Source: Malus domestica
Taxonomy: Eukaryota; Streptophyta; Magnoliopsida; Rosales; Rosaceae
DNA length: 64,000 bases
Assembly: GCF_042453785.1 (NCBI RefSeq)
Contig: NC_091669.1
Location: 13,995,001 to 14,059,000, forward strand
Direction: 5' to 3'
Below are positions 11,387 to 24,148 of this stretch, in pieces (the stretch's first letter is position 1; each line of letters begins with the position of its first letter). The notes beneath the pieces were generated by a model. It had not been told where the DNA came from and did no database searches. It saw only the letters and a program-made list of their open reading frames with translations. Position numbers and translations under genes: made by a program.

Positions 11387-11656
11387 GGATCAAGATAGTC
11401 TTCCCTTCTATTTTCCATCTCCTTCCATCCCCTCCTACTTTATCAACCATTCATTCCATACCAGGTTAATTTAAGGTTTCAGATTTCGCCACGTCACCAA
11501 CAACACTCAAGTTTCTTGGGCATTAAAGAAACTTGAGTGTTGTTGGTGAAGTGACGAAATCTGAAACCTTAAATTAACCTGGTATGAAATGAATGGTTGA
11601 TAAAGTAGGAGGGGATGTAAGTGTATGAAAAGTAGGAGGGAAGACAATCTTGGTCC
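11387..11656. mobile_element. Fold-back MITE forming a near-perfect hairpin
   Basis: The two halves are near-perfect reverse complements: about 84 bp around CCATACCAGGTTAATTTAAG pair with only a few mismatches across a loop of about 9 nt at 11519-11527, and looser pairing extends to the ends (GGATCAAGAT / ATCTTGGTCC). The direct repeat TTATAATA flanks it (11379-11386 and 11658-11665). It sits 16 bp beyond the 3' end of the Harbinger element. Its transcript would form a long double-stranded stem. Confidence 0.8.
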
Positions 11657-11769
11657 GTTATAATATCGTCGCGAGGCAATTTATACAATGTTATGTCAAT
11701 TAACTTTTTTATTTGGCGATCTATAATTGTTTGGGACACTGACACCCTGAACTCGTTTTGTATTGTATA

Positions 11770-11968
11770 GGATTGTCTGCCCTCCTTGTTCCCGTGCCCT
11801 CCCATGCCCTCCTGTTTGTATGGTCACGATTAAGTCACGTCAACATTTTCTATTACTATTTATTTTTGTCTTATTATCTCTATAAAAAAAATAATATAAA
11901 ATGTTGACGTGGCTTAACCGTGATCACATAACACAGGAGGGCATGAGAACAAGGAGGGCAGACAATCC
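11770..11968. mobile_element. MITE with GGATTGTCTGCCCTCC inverted repeats
   Basis: The left end AGGATTGTCTGCCCTCCTTG matches the reverse of the right end CAAGGAGGGCAGACAATCCT. Pairing continues inward (CATGCCCTCCTGT / ACAGGAGGGCATG; ACGTCAACATTTT / AAAATGTTGACGT). No clean target duplication seen. Non-coding. Confidence 0.7.
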
Positions 11969-12821
11969 TTGTCGGTATTTTCTTCTCTCTTGCTATTCAA
12001 TAATGTCAAATCAAGTTCTCCATTCCAATAGGTGGTGTTGAACTAACAGACGTAATCCACCAAAGTTGAACATTGTGGTTCAAACGCTGCTTTGGACGTT
12101 AAATTTACACAAGCCACCAACTTAGCCACTTTTGTAGCATTGGCCTATTTTACTTCTCAAATGTTCTTCATCAAATTCAAATCTACAAGCATAAGCTTAA
12201 GTGGTCAAGTTAATTATAACTGCTACTTACTCGTGAGTAAAAAACTTAAACTTCAATGTCATGGATGTCATCTTAGTGTATAATCTAAAAAGTCAATACT
12301 CGTCGTGAATGTGAAGAAAGTGCTCAACTACAAATCTGACATCATGTTAATTCATTACCGCTAAAAAACACGACGAGTGTGATATTAGAACCAAGTTTTC
12401 TAATAGTGATTAAAGAAGAAACTTATGTAACATTGAAATGTCATTGTGACAATATTTCCGTTGTACGAAAGTTCTATCTTATTAACAAGGTCCGTAACAA
12501 GTAAAAATGACTTTGAAAATAAGTCCAAGGAAATCAGGAATTATATATTTTAACCTGAAAGTGAAAAAATGAAGTCTCAAAAGTGATAAAATGCCAGAAT
12601 TGGCGTCAAAGAGTTGGAAAGCACCGAGAAATGGACATTGAGTTGAGAGGTGGGGTTAGAAATTTGAACTCGAAGTTCTTTGTTTCGTACCTTTTGGACC
12701 CAATGAGCAGATTGCCGTCTTCTTCCACCGTATTTTGATTTTCTCCCCCTCCACCACAAAAAAAGTCGTGTCTTTTGACTCCTCCTATAACCTAAAAAGT
12801 AGAGGTGCAAATTACAAATAC

Positions 12822-12867
<46 letters not shown>

Positions 12868-12976
12868 ACTTACGTCCCTTTCTCAAGCTTCAGGACAAAG
12901 ATTTTTCTCCCTTCATAGTCCTCCCAAAGAACAAGTCCAAGTTCCTTCCGACTTCACCTCTCTCTCTCTCTCTCTC

Positions 12977-13012
<36 letters not shown>

Positions 13013-13164
13013 AGCCTCTAATTCATCCAGAAAAATTGATTTCCAAGCAAAACACAAGCATTTCTCATTTGGGTTCTCCTAATTCCTCAAAATCTCAATA
13101 CCCTTCTTCCATTTTTTGGATTTTTCAGGTAAAGCTATCACCTTTACTTCGAACAACAGCAACA
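11969..13164 (+). promoter_or_regulatory. Upstream region and leader of the ATL gene, with microsatellites
   Basis: No gene is seen in 11969-12800. The probable 5' UTR holds a (CT)n run at about 12822-12864, a second (CT)n run at 12957-12976 and a (TA)n run at 12979-13009. The run of the frame upstream of 13165 contains an in-frame AUG-less stretch that is less likely to be coding than the favoured Met. A pyrimidine-rich leader is common in plant genes; no transcription start can be proven. Confidence 0.5.
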
Positions 13165-14106
13165 ATGGGAGACTCCTCCACTTTACGTCGAACACTCGAC
13201 GACTCAAGCGCCGTACAACTCACCGGAAAAATCATGATGATCGCCGTGCTCGTCCTCTTCCTGGTAGTCGTCTTCGTCCTCTGCCTCCACCTCTACGCCA
13301 AATATTACTTGTGGCGGGCAAACGACGACCTCACCTCGTCGGTTCCCGGTCAGTCACGGCGGCGGCGGCGCCGATTCGTTTTCGCTCCCGGGCAGGACCC
13401 AGTTGCCACGATGCGACGTGGGCTCGACCCTTTAGTCCTCCGGTCCTTACCAGTAGTAGTGTTTCCTTCCGATGACTTCAAAGACGGTCTCGAATGCGCG
13501 GTTTGTCTCTCTGAGCTCGTCCATGGCGAGAAAGCAAGGCTGCTTCCGAAATGCAGCCATGGATTCCATGTTGATTGTATCGATATGTGGTTTCAGTCTC
13601 ACTCCACATGTCCGCTCTGTAGAAACCCTGTTGCTCCTGGGAGCTCTGCTGGTTCCAGTACTTCTGCATTGGAAGAGAATGCAAGTGATCAGATACTATC
13701 ACCAGCTGAGAATTTGGTATCTGAGATTTCGGTTGAGACTCCGAATTTCCCAACAAATGTGTTGTTTTGGGGGAACCAAACCCGGGTGAACTCCGGATCC
13801 GGTTCGGGTTTGGAGGAAGAAGGCCCTTCATCACAACCCGTTTGCCCATCTTCTTCGTCTTTGTCATCTGCAAGTAATAGGCCGGATGGGATGTTGGTCA
13901 TTGATATACCAAGCGAGACTCCATTTGTTTCGGCTTCGCCTTCGCCTTCGCCTTCAAGTAACAGGTTCGCCGGAGAGGACTTGAAGTCTCCGGTGCCGAC
14001 ACGGTTGAGGTCACTGAAGAGGTTGTTGAGCAGGGATAGGAGGATTAGTATCTGCAGTCCTGGTTCTGTGGATGTTGAACAAGGAGAGAGAGGAGGACAG
14101 AGTTAG
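13165..14106 (+). CDS. ATL-family RING-H2 E3 ubiquitin ligase (ATL3/ATL60-like)
   Basis: A single-exon gene of 313 codons. ATL proteins are membrane-bound E3 ligases that bring a ubiquitin-loaded E2 to substrates, often in defence or hormone responses. Visible parts: a hydrophobic membrane segment at residues 23-45, an Arg-rich stretch at 65-70, the GLD motif at 86-88 that defines the family, and the RING-H2 domain with ligands C111, C114, C130, H132, H135, C138, C149 and C152. It also has the Pro two residues before... C152 (CPLC) and Trp142 that contact the E2. The C-terminal half is Ser/Pro-rich and looks disordered, ending in a basic patch. The start was chosen at ATGGGAGAC because family members begin shortly before the membrane segment; an in-frame stretch upstream is 5' UTR. 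Intronless structure is usual in this family. The substrate is unknown. Confidence 0.93.
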   Translation: MGDSSTLRRTLDDSSAVQLTGKIMMIAVLVLFLVVVFVLCLHLYAKYYLWRANDDLTSSVPGQSRRRRRRFVFAPGQDPVATMRRGLDPLVLRSLPVVVFPSDDFKDGLECAVCLSELVHGEKARLLPKCSHGFHVDCIDMWFQSHSTCPLCRNPVAPGSSAGSSTSALEENASDQILSPAENLVSEISVETPNFPTNVLFWGNQTRVNSGSGSGLEEEGPSSQPVCPSSSSLSSASNRPDGMLVIDIPSETPFVSASPSPSPSSNRFAGEDLKSPVPTRLRSLKRLLSRDRRISICSPGSVDVEQGERGGQS

Positions 14107-15027
14107 AAAAAAAAAGCTAGAATGTTTGTACATAATTTGGTAAGGGAAGATTAATTTTGGTGATGAAAATTTGTTGTTTGGGGAGGATCTGATAGATGTG
14201 CAATGTTTTGCATCCCTGAGAATTTTGGATTAGGGTTCTTATGGAGATGAAAATATAAGCATTGTCTATGGGGATTTTAATTTGGTAAATTGTTCTTTTA
14301 TTCTTGAAGAGATGGATCTTGAGATGTCAAGAAAGTTGTAATATATTTATGTATCTCTTTACTTTGAAACAAAATTCAAACAAATCGTTTGAAATGAATG
14401 TATATAGCAAAATGTAGGCTCAGTTTTCTTAATTATGGGTTTGGTGCCTTAAACCCTTTGTTTTGGTTAATCTATGATTCTATGAAGAAGAAAGGAAACG
14501 AAATGGTAATTGAAGTTTTTAACTTTTACTTGTTTGGTTATTCCCAAGGGAAAGGACTTACTTACACTCGGCATCACCGATAATATGATCATGTGTTTTA
14601 ATTTTCTCATACCATGCTTTATAGTAGTATGAAAGTTTCTCAGTTGTGAGAGAAAATTTCTCTTTTGACTCCATAAATGTTGTTCCAGACTAGTGAGCAT
14701 CCAATAAGCGCAATCATCTGTCTTGTCTATGTTGGATGTTGGTGGTTATACCTACCGCCTTTGCTGGAAGTGATTTTCGCATAGTATTTTTAGATCATCA
14801 CACCATATTTCATGTAAGGTCATCAGATTGAATCAATTAAACAGAATCAATGAACCAAATAAATCAAGGGTGTGTAAGCAGCTAAAAATAATGTGCGAAA
14901 ATCACTACTGAGGCTTCTTTGATCTTTAAACAACATTTTTTGTTGTTATTATGCTATCAGTTTCTGAGACCAAAAAAAACAAAAAAATGCTAGAATTGCA
15001 AGAGGAATACGTTTTTGGAGAGAGTAA
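14107..15027. other. 3' UTR of the ATL gene and intergenic DNA
   Basis: AT-rich sequence without coding character. A segment near 14815-14880 (TCAGATTGAATCAATTAAAC, then AAATCAAGGGTGTGTAAGC) resembles one near 4677-4740 and may be a degraded repeat. Confidence 0.4.
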
Positions 15028-15183
15028 TTGGTTGTATATTCTTGTGTTTATCTCACTTATCACGTGATAAATCAAATTAAATGGTTGTCAGGAGAGAATC
15101 GGCTTTGTAACCGCTCATATCTCTCCCTGGTCATGTGATCTCTTTGTGCCCATCTCCCCATCACGTAGAGAAGATACACAACC
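15028..15183. mobile_element. Probable MITE
   Basis: The left end GGTTGTATATTCTT and the reversed right end GGTTGTGTATCTTC are imperfect inverted repeats. Inside is the perfect palindrome TTATCACGTGATAA. No target duplication is seen, so this is tentative. Confidence 0.35.
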
Positions 15184-16034
15184 GAGCCGCAATGGCCATA
15201 CCATATCTCCCCAATTTTTGGGATAATGAGGATCTCTTAGAAAGCTTCTAACAAATTATAAACAGGTGCACATGTATGAAGTAAGAATAATTTCAGATGT
15301 ATTAAAAGCCCTTAATTGCCATACAATGTCTGTGGCACATAAAAGGCAAGTTGAATGATCTCAGCAATTCCATCTCTTTTAGCAGAAGTAGAGTATTACA
15401 CATGAAGCTTTGCTGGGAAAGTGTAGTACAAACTTAATCTTTTTAACTATAATTTGGCTTTCCTGCATATAAATCATGAGGATGCAGTTGAAGATTGAGT
15501 GAAATAGAACATAAAAAATGTAGTCCAGAGTGAGAGAAACTTATTTGTTACCGGGTGCCTATCTCTCTCTTGACCTCAAATGACACATGCCATGAGGCGA
15601 GAGATAAGCACAAGGTGCGAGAGCATAAATCATCAAATGTCACTTCTTAATTGCAATTCCTTCGATTACTTACAAACCCTAAGAGAAGGCTACATTGACT
15701 TGGTTGTCAAGCAATTTAAGTTCAATTTTACAGCATACTCACAAATGAAACACAATAACAGTACACCTAAAGAACAATCTCTCAGCATCCTTTTCCATCC
15801 TCCGATGATTCGAAGCAACCAAGATGGCTTGAATTCCCGGCTTTCTTCCATTCGATGATCCAACTGCATTCCCATCACAGCCAATGCACAATCCATGAGT
15901 TCATTGTACTTCATCAAAAAATTTGGATTAGACTAGGATCTTCTTGCCACCACAGTTCCATCAATCAGTTCAAATCCTTCATGGAGCAGAAGGGTTAATA
16001 ATTTCGATTCTCTATTCCCCAACTTCATGAAAAT
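15184..16034. other. Intergenic DNA, no gene seen
   Basis: Includes the probable 3' UTR of the minus-strand gene that ends at 16035. Nothing else recognised. Confidence 0.4.
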
Positions 16035-16715
16035 TTATGTCACCAAATAGACTGGTCCATAAGTTTTTCCGACTTGAGGGCTTCCATTCTTGTTGACGCA
16101 CATATAAGGCATTGCATTGTCTGCTCTCTTTGTGGGGTTGAAAAGACTGGCAATAGGCCCCGACATTTGACGCCGGTGCTTGCCATCGGTAGCCTTGCCG
16201 GTGCCATACACCGGACCGGAAACATTAGTCCTCTTCGTATTAGAAACATGAGATGTGGTTGCTGGTTTTGTAGTAGTTTTGTTCAGTTTCTCTCCTTTCA
16301 ACCATGGAAATATTAACTTTTTCCATGATTTCTTCTTCTTCTCTTGTCCCAATCTTCTCTCTCCACCTTCTTCTGATGATGCCTGGACGTCTCCCTCTAT
16401 TGAATAGTGTTTGGCTTCTTCCAAAAACTGATTGAATTCAAAAATTAAAACCAGATGAAATTACATCATAGAATATTTTTTTGCATTGACTACAAAATTG
16501 TTTCCAAGCACGAAAGTGACAAAATATTATAGTAGTTTATATGTCCTCTAAAAAAAGAATGCCCAAAATATTATAATCTCTTCAACATTTCGAGACTCAA
16601 CGCTTCAGCGCTAACCAATTAATAACCTAACCTGATAAAAGTCGGTATGAGGATCGAATCCATTGCTATGATCATGATCCATCTCATATTTTGGATGCAC
16701 AGGAGATTTCTTCAT
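16035..16715 (-). CDS. Uncharacterised small basic plant protein, two exons
   Basis: Exon 1 is 16632-16715 (28 codons, from an ATG at 16715) and exon 2 is 16035-16427 (130 codons plus stop); the intron has GT-AG ends and is in phase 0, giving 158 residues. No signal peptide or membrane segment is visible. The middle is rich in Lys (KKKKSWKKLIFPWLKGEK). The C-terminal half has short conserved-looking blocks: SGPVYG, RQMSGPIASLFNP, MPYMCV and a GPVYLVT end. I recall plant proteins of unknown function with this block order, but I cannot name the family with certainty. The clean splice junctions and consistent frame make a real gene likely; no function is claimed. Confidence 0.75.
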
Positions 16716-19700
16716 GCTCGTCTAAACTAAGGAAAAACAAGAAGATGGTTAGAAAGCGTTTACTCTTGCAGCCGAGGGCTTGAGTTGGAATCTCCCTTCC
16801 CCAAATATCGCTTTGCATAATATTTATATTTTTTTATAAAATAAGAAAATGAAATGAAATTCTTAGCTACTTCTCTACCTTTCAGTTGAAGAAGAGCAGT
16901 CAATCAAGCAGAAAGCTCTGGAACTAAATTATAGTGGTCCATTTCTACTAACCATTGATCAAAAAAGGCAAAAGCCAACCACCCTTTTACAGAAAAACCC
17001 ACATCAAAATATTTCTGGTTAAAAAAAAAACCCACAAAAATCTGAAACGGTGGTTGGAATGGCAGTTCAAACGGCAGTGTTCATACTTGAGAAAGCAGCA
17101 CAGAGTGCAATGAGCAAAAGATACTTAAAACGGCTCACTTGATAAGTCAAAATGTATGAAACGGATAATCACTTAAGCAGGAAACATTAATTAGTGGCAA
17201 CCACTGTTTAATGACTTTTACAGTGCTCCTAATCGATGGTTCTCTGTCATCACAAAATTAAGAGTAATGCCAGGAAGACTAATGACTCGTTTAGATGTGC
17301 TTTTAAAATAACTAAAAGCGTTTTTAAATAAAATGTTTTTTGGGTTACATTAAATAAAATGTAGACAAAATTTTGTAATCTAAATGACATGAAAGTTGAT
17401 CATTGAATTTTGACTTAAGCGTTGATAAATGTGCTCATTCCTCTTGCTGACACATAATTTAGTTTGCAAATTTTGTATATAAATAGTCTCCCTAGCAATA
17501 CTCCCTTTAATCAATCCTAAACCCCTTCAAGTGGTGTATTGCTTTGTAGTTAGCGCATTCCTCTTCAACCAACTGCATTCCGAATTCAAACATTTCTCCT
17601 CCCTTAGTTTAGATTAGGGTAGTAATATCAGTTGTAACAAAAAAAAAAACTGTCAAAAAATTAAGGGTTAAGGACGCATGACTACCAAACTTTATGGGTG
17701 ATTCCAAATTGATCATAACCTTTTAAAACATTCCAAAAAACTACCTAATGTTTTAAAAGTTGGACATATGTTAGGTTACAAACGTCAAGTGACTGCGGTA
17801 TCAGTGTTAAATGATAATGTCATTAATGTTAAATGATAAACATGGACAAAAATGAAGTTGATTTTCGCCGATCCTTATCTTTGGAGCTCGAAATCCTTAA
17901 ATCGTGACATTTAGTGAAAAAAAAAAAACACTAAACTTGCTTGGCTAAAAATGGTCGATTTGGGAATTCAAATCTTCACATATGACTTGAGAGTTCAAAT
18001 CTATTTCAATATTTATTCACGTCATCATTTAACGCTAGTGACCTAATAAATGTTTATTTTTTAAAATGTTGAGTAGTTATATGGAATGTTAAAAAAAATT
18101 AAGACTAATTATTTTTTAGTACAACGATATATTTTACATTAAGGGGAGAGAGGAGTTTGGCTTAGTCACACAATGAACAACCTAATTTGGTATCATATTT
18201 GCTACGAGATCACTTACAAGTTAAAAAAAATAGTACCAAACCAAATCAAACCGTAGTATTGGTTGACTAATTTTGAATCGCCCTTAAAGATTTGACAGTT
18301 ATTTATACTTAACCCAAAAATTAAGGGCAGTGAAAGAAACATTTTGTCATGTGGACTGGGTCATGCACGAGTGCCGACGAATGCGGAGCATGTTTTGGCG
18401 GGTTTGAGGATTTCTTTTGGGCAAAAGTTTTAGAAGGGAAAAGGTAAAGTCTGTATCTCCTTCTTCCTCCATTTCTGGCGTCAATCAGAACATAACCAAT
18501 TAAAAGCAAGATAGGGAGAAAAATAAACTTGCTTCACTATACAACGACGTTTTTCTTTTCAAAGAATAGGTTTAAGATATTTTCACAACTTAGTATCGAG
18601 CTTATTACAAATTTATTATTCTTACATCGATGTGAGTTGAACTTGAAATTTTTTCGAGTCAAGTAAAGACAGGATGTCACTAGATTTATAGGTCAAGATG
18701 ACAATTTATTGTATTATTTATAATTTTTCGACTTATTATGACTGACTTATTGTGTTATTCTTATTCACTTGTAATAAGAGGTCTTAAATTTGACTTTCGT
18801 GTATAATGAGTTCGGTATCAAATTATTATGATTGACCTATTGGGCGGCTTTACCAAATTCCACACCCCGTAATGTAATTTATATTGTTCTATTAAACTTT
18901 TGTGCCAAAAATCCTTCCGTTTTCCCTCTCGCAGAGAAACTACCAAAACCTCCTGCTCCTCACCGCCAACTCCTTTCTTTGGTTGGGGTCGGCGGCAACC
19001 TCCTTACTCTTCATCTTTTCCTTCTCCTCTCAAGTAATTATATGCATGGTCCTGCCCCTTCGCAGCTTATGGTTGCCGGATTGTGAGGTCACGACGTTTA
19101 TTCTCTGCATCTTTCGCCACTTTCCAGTGTTTTTCACCGTATTTTGCATTTACAACCTTATCCATCCTACAACCACCTTTCTTTTGTGAAGACCCATATT
19201 TTGAAAAGTGTATATACTGTATGTGTATTTTGAATTCATAAATGATCATATATTAACTTCTCACATAGGTCTGTAAATATATTTGCATGCCTGGGAGCCT
19301 CCATACGTGCATTACTTAGAACTTCAGTTCATTATCCTATCATTTTCTAAGCTGTGCATGTCCAATGTAAACCGAAATCCGAACCGGAAACTTGTGCGTG
19401 CAAGGGAGGGTTATATTGTGCGTGATCGCAGGCGAGAGAGAGTAGCAACCAAAAGACCAAACAGAAACTCCACTGAAGTCAAAATAACACAACGAGCAGT
19501 GTCATGTTTGAACACTGGCAGGGAAACGAGGACCAAACATTGCCATACAAGGCAAAACATCGGCCACGAGAGTCGACTGACCTTAGCATCAACCTCCTAT
19601 TCAAAATTATATTAGATACAGAGACAAAACCTATATCGAGTATTTGGAACAAGTACCTCGACTCGCAACAGCTTTTATGTCCACGGACCCAAATAAATTT

Positions 19701-19720
19701 TCTACTTGGGATGTACGATA
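16716..19720. other. 3-kb intergenic region, no gene seen
   Basis: AT-rich, with stops in all frames. Short open frames at 18832-19189 and 19283-19923 lack coding character, and the last overlaps the E2 gene on the other strand. Nothing structural was recognised beyond poly-A/T runs. Confidence 0.4.
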
Positions 19721-22700
19721 TTAAAGTTGAAGTAGAGGCAGCGCCATTACAACACCAAAGACGGAAATCAGCAAAACCATCATCCAGGTTGGGACTGACT
19801 GCCTTTTCTTTTTCCCCGCCTCGGCATCTACTCTTTTCATACCTCCTGTTGAATCATCAACCTTTTCCAACAAGGGCCTCAAATTTCCTTGAGATGGATC
19901 GGATGACACATGCTCTGGAATAAGCTGCTCGGAAAGCTGCTGCTGCTGGTGGTTATACTTCTCCACATACTCTGGGAACATTTTCCGGAATGTTGCACTG
20001 TTTCAATATAAAATTGTCAGACAGCATGATAAAGATTGAAACTTGTCACATAGAAAACCAGAAACGAGCCAAAAGGGGAGTAATCCACACAGGGGACCCC
20101 CATTCAGAAACACCCTTGACGAAAATGAAAGGGCAGGGTGTCTGAACAATTTTCTTCCTTGAAAAAAATCCAATGGGGTCTATTGGAATGATATATAAAT
20201 TCGATACAAAAATCAGCTGTCTGAGCAAACTGATTTGACGCCTAGTACTCTCAACTCACCAAATTCAAGCAAATTTTGAACAGATATAAGCAACACAATT
20301 GGCTTTAACCAATGCAAATGCAGATGAATAGAAGAAGAGCATGGGCCACTCAACCACAACCATATTCAAACATTATGTTACTTTAGCCCTCGGTGTGGCT
20401 TAAATAATCTAAAAATAGAGGATATAAAACAAGCTGTGGATGACCCAGTGAACTTACTTCTTAGAGTTAAATGCAAGAGAAGCTTTTGCCAGACGTTTCT
20501 TCTCAGCAACAGTAGTGTTCACACTGCCGGTAGTAGGACTGGTGTCCATCTACGCGAGAAAAGATTTATTGAAGTATTAGAGATGCTTCAAAAGTGACAA
20601 AAGGATGTGACATTTCCAACCAAAGGAATAGATTTTGAAAAAAATTAAATAAACCATGTTCAACATAAAATGATTTGCTTGAACTACTGAACACAGCAGG
20701 AGGGATATAAATCAGCACATCTCATTATACAAAAGATACGGCTGCCTGTACTTCCAAACAAGTTAAGATTCATTAAGCAACTTAATCGTTAGGAGAATCT
20801 GATATAAAATTATAAAAACAGTTCACAGTAGAAAATAAAATTGCAAAAAGAAACCAAAGCGAAAGAAAAATAAGAATGTCAAAGGGCCAAAATGGACTCA
20901 CCATGAATGAAAGTAGCCCCGTGAGTATGCTGCATATTTGAAGAACGGATGTTAGTAAAATTACAAATTACCACAAGATTATAAGTAATAGGGAATTGCT
21001 AACAAAGAGAAAGCGTAGAAAAACATGTAACATAACAAAACACGTTCTTCATTAACCCAGATGTGTCTAACCTTGACACGGACCACATTGGATTCCAACT
21101 TTCAGGATGAACTGCAAATGTACCACATGAGTTAGTTACTGAAAAACACACAAGAAATATTCTCTTTAAAAAGAAATTCACAAAACTTACAATCACTCAT
21201 AGATAAGCAAATTTTCTTCTGAGTCATGAATCTTCCATTTGGAGTAGTCATGCTACAGACAGCATGGAAAGCGTAAGTAGCAATTAGAATCAACAAACTA
21301 AATTTATGAAGTAAACAATTGCATGACGAAATATGTCATTAATATTTGCAAATAACTTTTCTGGAGAAGTTTGGCCTCCAAAAAGTAGATACCTGATTCC
21401 TGGCGGTTTAAATGGGTACTCTGGAGGAAACTTGATCTTTCCGTAGTAATATCCACCTACAATGAGTAGAGAAAATTCAAAAAATACGCAAGCATTGAAA
21501 TCAAACTCAGATAATCATAAGAACAGTGCAACAAATGACTAATTTATCATAGATTATTTAAGCTAAGAACCCAATACACGTATCAAAATACAATGGCAGT
21601 GGGGGGAAAAGACAAACCTGCAAAAGGTGTTCCTTCACTTCCCTCCAGCACGTAGTCTGAAGCATCAGATATAAACAATAAGCAAAAATATCCTCAACTA
21701 AAGAGAAATAACTTACAATATCATATAGATAACCCTCCCGACCCAGTTAGAAATAATATAGAGCAAAGGACGCAAAGGAGTATTCTGCACTTCCGGAAAT
21801 GACAACACAACTATGAGTATGGTGGCACATTAACATCCCATGGTGGTAGTCACTCATGGACCAGCATAATCAATAAAAAGATAAAATACCCAACAGTATG
21901 AAAACTGTGTTTGGCAAGTTATTTATATGTTTCTAAAAGAAACTGTTTGAGAACCATTATGGAGTGTCTAACCTAAAAAGTTCCTTACGACAATTCCCTT
22001 ACTTCACAATGTGAAACAACTAAAATTGAAAAATCCCCATAACAACAAAACCGTTGTTTCATGTCTCGTCCCAATTTCACTAAAATTTGCAAATTGATGT
22101 AAAATTAACTTATACCACTGCTCTAGCATATATAATGCTCGTTCAACTATCGAAAAGACCAAAAACTCTCAGACAACATAAAAATTATAGGGTGGACAAA
22201 CCACATTGAATAAGTACCTAGATAGCCAACCAAACCCATTCCAATTTAAAGGATCAGTTGCAAATAAACTTACGCCATTCAAGAATATCGTTTGGGTGAG
22301 GACGAGCCACAATATGAGAAACTGGTTCCTACACACAGAAAATAAAACTATTAATACCATCCAGAGTAAAATAATAAAGTTCCAAGATAGCAAAAAGGAG
22401 ACATCATTTATTTAACTAGCGCACATATATTTGCTACAGTTATCAAATTTAGCAAGAATAACCACATTAATCAATCTTTTCATGAATACAACAGGACAGC
22501 GAGAGAAGCCAAAGCCCTTAACACAATACGATCCAAAAACTACCCACATACTGACATTGCAATAAAACATCAAAATTGTAAACTAGTCAAACAAGCCAGA
22601 TATAACCACAAAGAACACATGAAAGAGAACAAAAGATAACATTCAGGGTGTAACAAACCGGCTACAAACGAATGCCAAAAACAAGTTCAGATGGACAAAA

Positions 22701-22767
22701 GAAGTCATACTTTGCAGAGTGCTCTATATTCTTTCTGGAGGCGCTTGATACATGATTTCTCCGCCAT
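19721..22767 (-). CDS. Tail-anchored E2 ubiquitin-conjugating enzyme, UBC33/34 (UBE2J2) type
   Basis: Nine coding exons, read from the minus strand: 22767-22711, 22328-22274, 21656-21618, 21456-21393, 21252-21191, 21111-21072, 20929-20902, 20549-20458 and 19997-19721. All introns are GT-AG, and the frame stays open for 237 residues. The protein begins MAEKSCIKRLQKEYRALCK, as in plant UBC33/34. The family carries ubiquitin on a cysteine and works in ER-associated degradation. The UBC fold spans about residues 6-140; the catalytic Cys is C87 in KKICLSMSD, and TPN (75-77) replaces the usual HPN, as is normal for UBE2J enzymes. A single hydrophobic segment at the extreme C-terminus (about 214-237, VPTWMMVLLISVFG) is the tail anchor in the ER membrane. 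A non-coding first exon lies upstream, with a splice donor at 23246 and a likely acceptor near 22843. Confidence 0.95.
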
Positions 22768-23335
22768 CTCACGAAAAACGTAATAAATAAAGCACTATTC
22801 AGTACTTAGCTCCTTTTGGTTCCAAATAATTACTACCAGTCCTCTGATAAAATAGAAGAAAGTAACACAGATAGTTAGATTCTTGTAAAACAATCAAAAT
22901 ATTACATATTGAATTAACAATGTATTAAATTACAACAATTGCCAGAAAGAAAAAAACATTAAAAATAACTAAATTAGTTAAATCAACAAGTTTGTTAATT
23001 CACCCAATTTAGGGTTTTAAACAAAAATTCACCAACTTCAATTGCAATCTCATCCTCTGTTAGTAATTACACGAACAACAAACCTAACCCTAATTTCAAC
23101 TGCCAAACTTTAAACCTTCAAATTGAACCCAAAAAAATTATGCATTTAAAATTCGAAAAAGTGAAATTAAAAATTAAAAACAGATAAACACGATATGATT
23201 GAAGAACACAGATCGGAATCAGAAATGATCAAATTTTGGGGCAAACCTGAGGAGATCGGCGATTGGGGGATAAGCAGGAGACCTCGATCGCACATCCAAT
23301 GACAATTGCTGCTTGTGTTTACGAATTGCAGCTGA
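22768..23335 (-). promoter_or_regulatory. 5' UTR with intron and promoter of the E2 gene
   Basis: Reading the minus strand, CTCCTCAG followed by GTTTGCC at 23247/23246 is a good donor, and TTCTATTTTATCAG ending at 22844 is a good acceptor. This puts a 5' UTR intron of about 400 bp before the ATG. The transcription start is inferred to lie near 23300-23335. Confidence 0.5.
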
Positions 23336-24148
23336 GAGCCCACCTACGACGTCGTATCCAGCGAGTATCTATTTAAACGGTGTTTAAGAAGTCGTTATTT
23401 GTTGAGTCAGTCCCGCAGTCACATCTCCCACCGGGTCAGTTCAATTGACTATTATACCCTGGTACTCTCCTATTGGTACTCGGTTGGTTGCTTTCTAAGG
23501 GTAGTTTTGTAAAACCAGATGTGATGCGCTTGGTATTTTTTTTTATCGAATGTTAAAAAATAACAATAAATTCCAGGTACTTTGAGGATATTCGAAAACA
23601 TATAAATTATATTTCGAATTTTCTAAAATTACTTTAATTCTAAATTTTTTAAATATGATCCAATTCGACTTCGAAATTATAGAACGAAAATTAAAAACGT
23701 TATTTTTAATACTATCCGTCCGAAAATCACCCCTAATTTTATACATTTGTCATATCTTATTAACATACTTGATTTTGTTAATTCTCATTTATTTTTGTGA
23801 GCACTTATTTTGTTTTATCGTTTTGACTTATTTTTAGTTACATCCCTGCTTGATTGGTCCGAAAATCACCCCTGCTTGATTGGAGGCTTGTATGAACATT
23901 TGGGTCTCGAGACTTAGTTGGTTTTGCATGTGATTTTTGGGCCTTGGATACAAAAATACAAACGTACCAAATTCATTTGAAACTAATCTCCACCACAAGT
24001 AAAAATAGAGCAATGCTAAGGAGATCAAGTTTTTTTTTTAAATCAAATTGCAAACCAAATTAGGTGTCACAAATAAGAAATAAGCACGTTAATCGACATT
24101 TAATTAATAATCCAATTATCTACAATCGCATCATTTAGATCCTCTCCG
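23336..24148. other. Intergenic DNA, nothing recognised
   Basis: AT-rich. A short direct duplication of CCGAAAATCACCCCTGCTTG and a diverged copy lies at about 23720-23880. No gene. Confidence 0.4.

Noticed and set aside
13116-13789. Other-frame open frames over the ATL gene
   Set aside because: They are shadows of the RING-H2 coding frame, which has all eight metal ligands.
15000-15200. Possible tRNA or small RNA gene around the palindrome TTATCACGTGATAA
   Set aside because: No cloverleaf or conserved A/B boxes; the structure fits a worn MITE better.
19283-19923. Two overlapping plus-strand open frames
   Set aside because: The second overlaps the well-supported last exon of the E2 gene on the opposite strand; neither shows a domain.
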